DNA of 64,000 bases, from assembly GCA_902631255.1 (NCBI GenBank), contig CACOXS010000001.1, forward strand, positions 62,001 to 126,000, in the 5' to 3' direction. The DNA is from an uncultured Pelagibacteraceae bacterium. GTDB lineage: Bacteria > Pseudomonadota > Alphaproteobacteria > Pelagibacterales > Pelagibacteraceae. The notes beneath the pieces are model-generated. The model worked only from the letters and a program-made list of their open reading frames with translations, was not told the origin of the DNA and made no database searches. Positions 1 through 8,669 of this stretch are shown here, in pieces. A program made the position numbers and the translations under genes. Position 1 is the stretch's first letter; each line of letters begins with the position of its first letter.

Positions 1-612
1 AGGTTTTGATTTGTCTAATTCAGCTGGTTTAACATGGTCTATAATTTTATCTAAAAGTGGATTAAGATTCTCTCTTGGACCATCAACTTCAAGATCTGCC
101 CATCCAGACCTTCCACTAGCATATAATACTGGAAAATCTAGTTGTTCTTCATTAGCATCTAGACTCACAAATAAATCGAATGTTTCATCTAAAACTTCAT
201 TAGCTCTTTGATCTGATTTATCCAATTTATTTATAACTACAATCGGCTTTAAACCCTGTTTTAATGCTTTTGCTAAAACAAATTTTGTTTGAGGCATTAC
301 TCCTTCAGCAGAGTCTATGAGTAATAAAGCTCCATCAGCCATGCTAAGCACTCTTTCAACTTCTGCAGCAAAATCTCTATGACCGGGTGTATCAATTATA
401 TTGATTCTTGAATTCTTCCAATTAATCGATGCAGGTTTAGCTAGTATTGTAATTCCTCTTTCTTTTTCTAATTCTCCAGAGTCCATCAGCCTTTCATCAA
501 CAACCTCATTTTCTCTAAATGATCCACTTTGCTTCATTAAGTTATCAATTAAGGTTGTCTTGCCGTGATCAACATGGGCAATTATGGTGATATTTCTTAT
601 AGTATTATTCAT
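1..612 (-). CDS. typA: Ribosome-associated GTPase TypA/BipA, 5' part (cut by window edge)
   Basis: Reading leftward from ATG at 612, the protein begins [20 protein letters not shown], which carries the G1 loop of a translational GTPase. The switch region and the G3 DTPGH region follow, around '[17 protein letters not shown]', then the NKLDK G4 motif. TypA/BipA is an EF-G-like GTPase that acts on the ribosome under stress and in assembly. It is absent from the ORF track because no stop lies in the window; about 204 codons of the roughly 600 expected are present. A tiny basic ORF lies just upstream on the same strand. Confidence 0.93.
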   Translation of the reverse strand, partial: MNNTIRNITIIAHVDHGKTTLIDNLMKQSGSFRENEVVDERLMDSGELEKERGITILAKPASINWKNSRINIIDTPGHRDFAAEVERVLSMADGALLLIDSAEGVMPQTKFVLAKALKQGLKPIVVINKLDKSDQRANEVLDETFDLFVSLDANEEQLDFPVLYASGRSGWADLEVDGPRENLNPLLDKIIDHVKPAELDKSKP

Positions 613-697
613 AAATCTGGGTTCTTATACATATTTAAACACTTTTGAAAACTTAAAAAAAACTACACTAGGCTTGAAAAAATTAAGTGCTCTCTTT

Positions 698-814
698 TTA
701 ATTTGCGTTTTTTCGCTTTTCGCGTTTTAATTTTCTTTTTTCTTTAAAACTTAATTTAGGTTTTTTCTTAATACTAGAGTCTTTAAATGATTTTCCACTA
801 TACCTTTTCGACAT
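698..814 (-). CDS. Tiny basic protein of unknown function (38 aa)
   Basis: This ORF is below the track cutoff. It runs from ATG at 814 to TAA at 698-700 and encodes 38 residues beginning MSKRYSGKSF and ending in a run of Lys and Arg (KEKRKLKREKRKNAN). The charge suggests nucleic-acid or ribosome contact, but this is inference. It lies 85 nt upstream of typA on the same strand and downstream of the leftward terminator in repeat copy A, so it could start the typA transcript. I do not recognise a named family. Confidence 0.5.
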   Translation of the reverse strand: MSKRYSGKSFKDSSIKKKPKLSFKEKRKLKREKRKNAN

Positions 815-846
815 AAAAATAATTCAATATTACAAATTTTTTAAAG

Positions 847-1005
847 AAAAAAAAAGGGCAGTAAAAACTGCCCTTTTTGAATTTTTGTTTGAGATTAATG
901 AGGATTACATTCTCATACTGGTTTCTAATAATACTTGATTTACTTAACATTTTGAAAATTCCTTCATCACTCTTCATCACTATTTAAAGCATGTTAAAAG
1001 ATGAT
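847..1005 (-). repeat. groL-3'-end/terminator-like repeat, copy A
   Basis: Positions 847-900 are identical over 54 nt to 4770-4823, the groL terminator and 3' UTR. The next bases (GGATTACATTC) match the last codons of groL apart from single changes. Positions 904-925 are identical over 22 nt to 3496-3517 in copy B. The part to the right holds TTCATCAC repeats and a degenerate match to copy B. On the minus strand it looks like a micro-ORF end followed by a terminator. Confidence 0.8.
851..878 (-). terminator. Rho-independent terminator, duplicate of the groL terminator
   Basis: A perfect 12-bp stem (AAAAAGGGCAGT / ACTGCCCTTTTT) with an AAAA loop is flanked by A or T tracts on both sides, so it could act in both directions. 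It is identical to the terminator at 4774-4801. Here no long gene ends into it from the right, only the remnant in repeat copy A, which supports a duplication event. Confidence 0.8.
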
Positions 1006-1009
1006 TATT

Positions 1010-1402
1010 TTATTTTTCGAACTCTTTTTTAATTGGAGTAAAATATAAGAAAACTAATATCGCTCCACTATTTGCCCAACCTAATCCATCAAGCAAATAA
1101 GAGATTGGGTCATAAGCACCTATGCCCATTAACAACGCAAATATTGATCCCAAAATGAATAGAAATAAATACATTTGTTTTCCAATATTCTTAAATTTAT
1201 ATAATAGATATAAATTTACTAAGTATAATACCAAAAAAACTAGAGCAATTACTCCAAGCATATCGTTCATATCGTTTGATTGACTTATACCTTCATTAAA
1301 AGCGATAACTATTTCAGATTCAAAAAAAGCAGAAATAAATATTAAAATTATTAATGATAAATCTAATAAAATTAGTCTTTTGAATATTATTTTTAAATTC
1401 AT
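1010..1402 (-). CDS. Small integral membrane protein, unknown function
   Basis: A 130-residue protein with about four hydrophobic segments: residues 8-30, 48-68, 76-96 and 104-122. The second loop is acidic and Asn-rich, and the C terminus is charged (PIKKEFEK). No enzyme motif is visible and I do not recognise a family. It is the leftmost full gene of the accessory region and reads toward repeat copy A, so the terminator at 851-878 could end its transcript. The region right of it holds two tiny ORFs. Confidence 0.6.
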   Translation of the reverse strand: MNLKIIFKRLILLDLSLIILIFISAFFESEIVIAFNEGISQSNDMNDMLGVIALVFLVLYLVNLYLLYKFKNIGKQMYLFLFILGSIFALLMGIGAYDPISYLLDGLGWANSGAILVFLYFTPIKKEFEK

Positions 1403-1456
1403 ATTATGTTAATTATTACTACAATTTAAAAAAATACCAAATAAAATTGAATAAAA

Positions 1457-1618
1457 ATGGGACTATATACCAGTAGAAAAAATTTTGATTTTGAAAAATT
1501 TGTAAAAATTCTTGGAAGAGGAAGAAACTCTTATATTATTTTTGCAATAGAGGAGGCATGTGGTGGTGAAGAAAAATTAAAAGCAATTCAAAAGATGATT
1601 TCATTGAAGAGTCAGTAG
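1457..1618 (+). CDS. Small ORF (53 aa), unknown function
   Basis: This ORF is below the track cutoff. ATG at 1457 opens 53 codons to TAG at 1616-1618. The product begins MGLYTSRKNF and ends KAIQKMISLKSQ, with a soluble, mixed-charge composition. The segment coding for the tail (1579-1605) recurs with one mismatch at 3588-3614 in repeat copy B, where only a truncated tail (AIQKMTSF, then stop) remains. That suggests the ORF was once duplicated along with the cassette. No family recognised; a real protein is plausible but not certain. Confidence 0.4.
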   Translation: MGLYTSRKNFDFEKFVKILGRGRNSYIIFAIEEACGGEEKLKAIQKMISLKSQ

Positions 1619-1662
1619 AAACAGGAAGGAAACGAGAAGGGCAACTCGATTTAATTAATCAA

Positions 1663-1758
1663 CTATAAACCTAAGAATAATTTTACAATATAGAATAGTC
1701 CAAAGCACAATATTATGAATAAAATAGCACCTGATAGTAACTGCCATAGAAAAAACAT
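1663..1758 (-). CDS. Tiny single-pass membrane peptide (31 aa)
   Basis: This ORF is below the track cutoff. ATG at 1758 gives 31 codons ending at TAG (1663-1665). The product starts MFFLWQLLSG, is almost entirely hydrophobic (one transmembrane segment) and has a single Lys near the C terminus. The stretch has no other gene. Small membrane peptides like this are common in compact genomes, but coding is judged only from composition and an intact frame. Confidence 0.35.
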   Translation of the reverse strand: MFFLWQLLSGAILFIILCFGLFYIVKLFLGL

Positions 1759-1780
1759 AGTAAATTAATAATATAGTAAA

Positions 1781-2212
1781 ATGAGTTGGTTGTATAAGTT
1801 TTTATTGGATGTAATTGAAAAAAAAGATTTTTGTACGCAATGTCATTGTACAACATGTGGTGCAACTGAATTTAGAGCAACTCTTATTTCTAAATTAAAA
1901 ATTTATAGCAAGATTCCAAACATTACAAAATTATCAAAAACTAATGAAAAAAAAAGGTTTATTGCTCCAATGTACCTAGATTTAGAAAAAGAACTACAAA
2001 GAAAAATTGTCAATGAGATAAGTGATGAATTGAGAAAATTGACAGATGATCAGATATCACGTTTAGAAGAATTAAAAAGAGATTTTCCAGTGCTAAGATG
2101 TTTATTTGTTGAATTTGAAAATTCCTCTGATTATTTATACTCCTTACTAGTTGGTACTCCTGCGGGAATTTATTTAAAAGGTATGATTGAACATCATAAA
2201 AATGAATATTGA
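1781..2212 (+). CDS. Cys-rich N-terminal protein of unknown function (first gene of three-gene cassette)
   Basis: A 143-residue soluble protein. Near the N terminus it has a compact CTQCHCTTCG cluster (CxxCxCxxC), suited to binding zinc or another metal. A helical, charged middle (about residues 60-100) and a C-terminal hydrophobic patch follow. No family recognised. Its stop overlaps the start of the DUF6994-like gene, and that gene overlaps the next, so the three are almost certainly translated as a unit. The cassette lies between repeat copies A and B. The metal-binding role is inferred from the Cys pattern alone. Confidence 0.65.
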   Translation: MSWLYKFLLDVIEKKDFCTQCHCTTCGATEFRATLISKLKIYSKIPNITKLSKTNEKKRFIAPMYLDLEKELQRKIVNEISDELRKLTDDQISRLEELKRDFPVLRCLFVEFENSSDYLYSLLVGTPAGIYLKGMIEHHKNEY

Positions 2213-2909
2213 TATTAATTTTAATTTTTATTCTGATACACCCAAAGGAAAAGATCCCGATACATTTAGTGAAACTTTAAGAAAGTATCACCAATTTCTC
2301 TGGAGTAAATCTTTACCAAATGGATCAATTTTTAAACTGGATATTAAAATACCTAAAATTCTACATCATAAATCAGATTTAGGAGAGTTTTTTTTATCCA
2401 GCGATTCACTTGCCCACGATTATAGTAAATGGAAAAGAACAGAAAATATTATTAAACAAATTCCTAAAAAAGAAATAGAATCTTTTTATAATCTTGGTTG
2501 TACTATTGGAGGATATATAATTTTTCCTTCTAACAGAGTTGATGATAAAATGACAATTAATGGTTCTCGTGGAGTAAATAGCAAGATTAAAGATAGATTT
2601 GATTTAACACTTGAGTGCATAAAAAGATTTTATCTAAATGATAAAAGTCCATTAACTGAAACTCTAAATAGATATAAGTCTTTTTTTAAATTATTTAATA
2701 ACTTTGAAGGATATGTAGATTTTTTTCTTCTTCAAGATTTGGTTAAGGAAAAATACTCTAAAATTGATTATTTCTTACCATTTGATAATTTTCAAAATTC
2801 ACCTATCCCAAATGATATACTAGAATACAAATTGTATAGAAAAAATATGATTGAATTTATTAGTAAAAGAAATCAAAGAATTAAAAATTATTTAAATGAA
2901 AAAATTTAA
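2202..2909 (+). CDS. DUF6994-like protein
   Basis: The 235-residue product contains the phrases DTPKGKDPDTFSETLRKYH, LWSKSLPNG, GEFFLSSDS, NGSRG and GYVDFFLLQDLV. From memory these match the DUF6994 family, whose biochemical role is unknown to me. The track starts at TTG 2187; ATG at 2202 is preferred because it overlaps the previous gene's TGA in the usual ATG/TGA coupling. The gene overlaps the next one by 14 nt. The family name rests on recall of conserved phrases, not a search. Confidence 0.65.
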   Translation: MNIDINFNFYSDTPKGKDPDTFSETLRKYHQFLWSKSLPNGSIFKLDIKIPKILHHKSDLGEFFLSSDSLAHDYSKWKRTENIIKQIPKKEIESFYNLGCTIGGYIIFPSNRVDDKMTINGSRGVNSKIKDRFDLTLECIKRFYLNDKSPLTETLNRYKSFFKLFNNFEGYVDFFLLQDLVKEKYSKIDYFLPFDNFQNSPIPNDILEYKLYRKNMIEFISKRNQRIKNYLNEKI

Positions 2910-3393
2910 TACAGATATTTTTTTTGATATTCTATCGGGTAAGGATAAAGAAAATCTGGTAAAAAAAATGAATATTCTTCAAAATCCACAAGTATTATTT
3001 CAGTATGCTTTAGCAAAAGGGTATGGTTTTAATAAAAAAGGTCTTTGGTACGACTTCATTAATGATTTATTTGATATGGGTCAATATTCAATAAAATCAA
3101 AACTCAATGAACTTGATAACCAGATTAAGTATAAATCAATTTTAGCAATAAAAGGTGGAGATGAAAAACATGTTTTTTTTTTAGATGTTGGTTTATTAAA
3201 CTTCTCAAGAAAAGATAAGTATTTTCTAATTTATTCGTTTAATTCATCAGATAGTTATGATTACCCAGAAGTTGTAAAAATATACAATTCTCAAAAAAAA
3301 ATAGATAAAAAATTGTTATTTAAGAACATTTATACAGTTCTAAAAAAAAATGGTCTTTTGACTTCAACAATTAAGAAAAAAATCAAAATCTGA
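2896..3393 (+). CDS. Unknown protein, third gene of the cassette
   Basis: A 165-residue soluble protein. The N-terminal part (LQNPQVLFQYALAKGYGF, about residues 26-45) faintly resembles the helix-turn pattern of Nif11-type leader domains, but this is a weak impression. The middle reads like a mixed alpha/beta core and the C terminus is strongly basic (TIKKKIKI). It overlaps the DUF6994-like gene by 14 nt, so a joint function is likely. It is followed after about 20 nt by repeat copy B. Confidence 0.6.
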   Translation: MKKFNTDIFFDILSGKDKENLVKKMNILQNPQVLFQYALAKGYGFNKKGLWYDFINDLFDMGQYSIKSKLNELDNQIKYKSILAIKGGDEKHVFFLDVGLLNFSRKDKYFLIYSFNSSDSYDYPEVVKIYNSQKKIDKKLLFKNIYTVLKKNGLLTSTIKKKIKI

Positions 3394-3412
3394 ATGAAAT
3401 TAAAAAAGATAT

Positions 3413-3444
3413 AAAAAAAACCCCCGAAACTTTCGTTCCGAGGG
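3413..3444 (-). terminator. Leftward rho-independent terminator in repeat copy B
   Basis: Positions 3421-3430 and 3435-3444 pair around a TTTC loop. On the minus-strand RNA all ten pairs form, two of them G-U, and the stem is followed by eight U (the A tract at 3413-3420). On the plus strand two pairs break, so the minus direction is favoured. It sits where copy A has the groL terminator but has a different stem sequence. Confidence 0.7.
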
Positions 3445-3496
3445 TTCTAATTTTGTTTAGTGTATGTATTTAGAGTGTTCTCTATATGTAAACGTA

Positions 3497-3568
3497 TTAC
3501 ATTCTCATACTGGTTTCAAAAATACGAGTATTTATTGACATATTGGAGATACATTCATCATCATTCAT
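3497..3568 (-). CDS. Possible micro-ORF (23 aa) inside repeat copy B
   Basis: ATG at 3568 opens 23 codons, starting MNDDECISNM and ending ETSMRM with TAA, followed about 50 nt later by the leftward terminator. Copy A has the same start (M.SDE.I..M) and the same last bases, but one extra base puts it out of frame. The end resembles the MGM* end of groL. It may be a translated peptide, or only a relic of a groL-like 3' end. Confidence 0.25.
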   Translation of the reverse strand: MNDDECISNMSINTRIFETSMRM

Positions 3569-3637
3569 CACTTTTCAAACGCAATTCAAAAGCAATTCAA
3601 AAGATGACTTCATTTTAATGTTGGGATAGGTTTGGGT

Positions 3638-4690
3638 ATGAAAGCAGTATGGACATCAGGAAAAGTAAAAAAAAGTAGTTATAAACTTAGTAATTTGAAA
3701 CTAAATTTTGAACCAGGAGAAATTTTACTTTTATGTAGTTTGAGTGATTTAAAAAAAAAAGAAAATTTAGATAAGGTTAGAAATTTCTTTTCAAAAGATT
3801 TTCAAGATAGAGAAGCAAAAGATTTTTATGGAGACAGATATCCTTATGGAGATTGTCATCTTTTTAATGCAGTAGTATCAAATAAATTTTATGAAAAACA
3901 CAGAATGTACGGTTACAATAAAGAGACAGTTCTTCAAAAAATTAAAGATGACGAAAAAAATAATTACATTGAAAGACATACTCCAGGAAGCGATCATAAT
4001 TATAATTATATTTATTTTTTTGATAACGATAAGGATGGATTGTCACCAAACATTAGCAAAGTAATTAAAAAATCCAATAATAAACAATTAAGTTTTTTTG
4101 TTAATCCTAGTAATATTGCAACAAGTGATTTTATTGATAAGGCAATATTTTTACAGGGTAAGCACAAACCTTACGATGGAAAATTATTTAAGATTAAAAA
4201 AAACGAATTAGTATTTTGTTGTATTCCAGAAACAAAAAATATTAAGTGTAAGACACAATTTACAAAAAGTGATTTAGAAAAATTTGATAACGATATTGAT
4301 TTCTTTATCAAAGATAGAATTAAGAAAAATAAACTTATTAAGTTTAAAGTTCCCAATGGTGTTTATGGAATATATAAAATAAAATATATTACATTTAATT
4401 ATGAAAACCTTCGCGGAATTGCTGAACCTTATGAATTGCTTGGACATTTAATTAAAAAATTCAATCCAAAAGAAGGTACAATAGGTCATGAACAGGAAAA
4501 ATTAGAAAGACTCTTTAAAAATGGCACTCTGTCTAAGTATCAATTTTCTAGGGCACGCATGAGATCATGGGAGGGCGATACACTTTCAGGGGAAATATAC
4601 TCTTTAAAAAGAAAATACAAAAAAGGCACTTTGTCAAAAAAAGATTTTGAAAAAGAAAAAAATAAATTAGTTCTTAGAAAACTCGATTAG
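3638..4690 (+). CDS. Unknown protein with two C-terminal SHOCT-like motifs
   Basis: A 350-residue protein. The N-terminal 270 residues match no family I recognise; they are soluble with many aromatic and acidic residues (DFYGDRYPYGDCHLF, HNYNYIYFFDNDKDG). The last 70 residues hold two copies of a short helical motif, LFKNGTLSKYQFSRAR and KRKYKKGTLSKKDFEKEK. These follow the SHOCT pattern (L..G.lt..eF...K), often a C-terminal oligomerisation piece. The track starts at TTG 3632; ATG 3638 with GGATAGG upstream is preferred. It lies alone between repeat copies B and C and ends into the bidirectional groL terminator. Confidence 0.6.
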   Translation: MKAVWTSGKVKKSSYKLSNLKLNFEPGEILLLCSLSDLKKKENLDKVRNFFSKDFQDREAKDFYGDRYPYGDCHLFNAVVSNKFYEKHRMYGYNKETVLQKIKDDEKNNYIERHTPGSDHNYNYIYFFDNDKDGLSPNISKVIKKSNNKQLSFFVNPSNIATSDFIDKAIFLQGKHKPYDGKLFKIKKNELVFCCIPETKNIKCKTQFTKSDLEKFDNDIDFFIKDRIKKNKLIKFKVPNGVYGIYKIKYITFNYENLRGIAEPYELLGHLIKKFNPKEGTIGHEQEKLERLFKNGTLSKYQFSRARMRSWEGDTLSGEIYSLKRKYKKGTLSKKDFEKEKNKLVLRKLD

Positions 4691-4719
4691 CAAAAAAATA
4701 AAAACCCCTCCCCAAATCT

Positions 4720-6803
<2,084 letters not shown>

Positions 6804-6830
6804 ATATTCTCCTATATAAATATTGAGTTC

Positions 6831-6858
6831 ATATAGAGATTGGTAATACTATTTCAAG
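6831..6858 (-). promoter_or_regulatory. Likely sigma-32 (RpoH) promoter of groSL
   Basis: On the minus strand CTTGAA is followed after exactly 16 nt by CTATAT, matching the alphaproteobacterial RpoH pattern (CTTGAA, 16-17 nt, CTATAT-like). It lies about 28-55 nt upstream of the groS start. I saw no CIRCE inverted repeat, so sigma-32 control is the likely mode. Confidence 0.65.
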
Positions 6859-6927
6859 ATATACTTGATAATTAGTTTATTAAAAAAGGTAGGAAATTGT
6901 GGATTTTTTGGTTTATAGATTATTTTA

Positions 6928-7746
6928 ATGACGAAAAATTTAGACATTGAGGGTTTAAGATCAATTGCAGATGACTACGAGTTATTTTATGTGGATATTT
7001 GGGGGGTAGTCCATAACGGGATAAATGTTCATAAGAATGCAATTTCTGCTTTAAAAGAAATTTTAAAATTAAAAAAAGATATTGTTCTTTTAACAAACGC
7101 ACCAAGGCCGAATAAAAATGTTAGGAATTTTTGTGAAAAACTTGGGATGGATAAAACTTTATCAAAATATGTTTTTACATCCGGGGAAGCAGCAATTAAA
7201 TATTTAAAAAAAAATTTATATTCAGACAAATTTTTTCATGTTGGCCCTCCAAGAGATTTTGATTTATTTGAAGATTTTAAAAAAAACAAAACAAGTAATA
7301 TAAATGATGCATCATATTTATTATGCACAGGTTTGTTTGATGAGCAAAAAACTGATTTAAATTATTATAAAGATATTTTAGAAAGCTCAATTTCAAAAAA
7401 AATGATTTGTACTAATCCTGATTTGGTTGTTGATAAAGGTGAAAAAAGAGAACTATGTGCAGGTTCAGTTGCAATAGTTTTTGAAAAAATGGGAGGAAGA
7501 GTTACTTATTTTGGAAAACCTTATCCTGAAGTGTATAATCAATCTATAGATAACACTAATAAAAAAACTCTCTCAATTGGTGATAATTTGAATACAGATA
7601 TAAAAGGCGCGAATCTTTTAAATTTTGATTCTTTAATTATTTCAAATGGTATTCATAAAAATGAAATTAAAGAAAATGGAATTGAAGCAACTGCGAAATC
7701 TTATGAAACAATCTGTAACTATATCCAATCAGATTTAAAATGGTGA
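6928..7746 (+). CDS. HAD-superfamily class IIA-like hydrolase (TIGR01459 type)
   Basis: A 272-residue phosphatase-like protein. Motif I is FYVDIWGVVHNG, in the DxWGV form of the IIA-like subgroup. Motif II is LLTNAPRP, the catalytic-side Lys is near YFGKPYPEVY, and motif IV is SIGDNLNTDIKGA. The substrate is unknown; relatives are annotated as sugar- or nucleotide-phosphate phosphatases. It opens the rightward operon with ribF, overlapping it by 7 nt, and is divergent from groS. Its linkage to ribF might point to a flavin-related phosphate, but that is inference. Confidence 0.85.
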   Translation: MTKNLDIEGLRSIADDYELFYVDIWGVVHNGINVHKNAISALKEILKLKKDIVLLTNAPRPNKNVRNFCEKLGMDKTLSKYVFTSGEAAIKYLKKNLYSDKFFHVGPPRDFDLFEDFKKNKTSNINDASYLLCTGLFDEQKTDLNYYKDILESSISKKMICTNPDLVVDKGEKRELCAGSVAIVFEKMGGRVTYFGKPYPEVYNQSIDNTNKKTLSIGDNLNTDIKGANLLNFDSLIISNGIHKNEIKENGIEATAKSYETICNYIQSDLKW

Positions 7747-8669
7747 AAATAAAATTATATAATAGTTTTAATATTAAAAAAAATCATAAAAACTCAATTA
7801 TTTTAATTGGAAATTTTGATGGACTTCATTTGGGGCATCAAAAATTATTTAGATTAGCAAAAAGATATAAAAAAAAATATTCTACAAAGATTGGTGTTTT
7901 AACTTTTGAGCCGGTGCCAAAAATGTTTTTTAACTCCAACTTAAAAAATTTTAGATTATCGAATTTAAACCAAAAAATTGAAAATCTTAATAAACTCAAT
8001 GTTGATTTTGTTATTATACAAAAATTTAATCGTAATTTTTCAAAAACAAAATCAATTTCATTTATTAAAGAAACTTTAGGCAAAAGACTAGGTCCAAAAT
8101 TTATTTTCGTAAGTAACAATTTCAGATTTGGAAATAAAAGAGAAGGGAATGTAAAACAGTTAATTCATTACGAGAAATTATGTAATTATAAAATTGTTAA
8201 ACCACAACCTTTATCAATTAAGAAAAAAATTATTTCATCATCATTATTAAGAAAATATTTGCAGAGCGGGAAACTCAATAGTGTCAATAACCTTTTAAAT
8301 AGAAAATGGTCTATTGATGGAAAAGTCATAAAAGGTAGACAACTAGGAAAAAAGATTGGTTTTCCAACAGCCAACATAGATATCAAAGATTATGTTTTGG
8401 CAAAACCAGGTGTTTATGCTGTTAAAGCTAAGAAAATAAAAAGTTCAAAATATATTAAAGGAATAGCCAATTTAGGATACCGACCTACATTTAACGGAAA
8501 AAAAATATTGCTAGAAGTTCATTTATTTAATTTTTCTGGAAATTTATATAATAAGTATTTAAGAGTAGAATTTTTAAAATTTATAAGAGCTGAAAAAAAA
8601 TTCAAAAATATAGATCAATTAAAAAAACAAATTAAAATTGATTTAGTAATTGCAAAAAAAACGAAATGA
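7740..8669 (+). CDS. ribF: Bifunctional riboflavin kinase / FAD synthetase
   Basis: A 309-residue enzyme that converts riboflavin to FMN and then FAD. The N-terminal nucleotidyltransferase part has IGNFDGLHLGHQKL (HxGH-type) and the SSSLLRKYL region. The C-terminal kinase part has GKVIKGRQLGKKIGFPTANI and the GxANLGYRPTF segment. It overlaps both neighbours (7 nt with the HAD gene, 4 nt with ileS), so the operon is tightly coupled. ribF-ileS-lspA is a common bacterial order. Confidence 0.96.
   Translation: MVKIKLYNSFNIKKNHKNSIILIGNFDGLHLGHQKLFRLAKRYKKKYSTKIGVLTFEPVPKMFFNSNLKNFRLSNLNQKIENLNKLNVDFVIIQKFNRNFSKTKSISFIKETLGKRLGPKFIFVSNNFRFGNKREGNVKQLIHYEKLCNYKIVKPQPLSIKKKIISSSLLRKYLQSGKLNSVNNLLNRKWSIDGKVIKGRQLGKKIGFPTANIDIKDYVLAKPGVYAVKAKKIKSSKYIKGIANLGYRPTFNGKKILLEVHLFNFSGNLYNKYLRVEFLKFIRAEKKFKNIDQLKKQIKIDLVIAKKTK

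Larger units (their letters stand above)
3411..3615 (-). repeat. groL-3'-end/terminator-like repeat, copy B
   Basis: It shares 22 identical nt with copy A (3496-3517 versus 904-925). To the right follow diverged but alignable sequence, TTCATCA repeats and a 27-nt match to 1579-1605. Leftward it reads as a micro-ORF, then a terminator. It separates the three-gene cassette from the SHOCT-motif gene. Confidence 0.7.

Noticed and set aside
798-980. 60-aa minus ORF in the track
   Set aside because: It runs through the terminator stem and overlaps the real tiny ORF; its first part is the frameshifted copy-A micro-ORF, its rest is UTR.
945-985. TTCATCAC repeats as a CRISPR array
   Set aside because: Units are 8-9 nt, spaced a few bases apart, with no uniform spacers and no cas genes.
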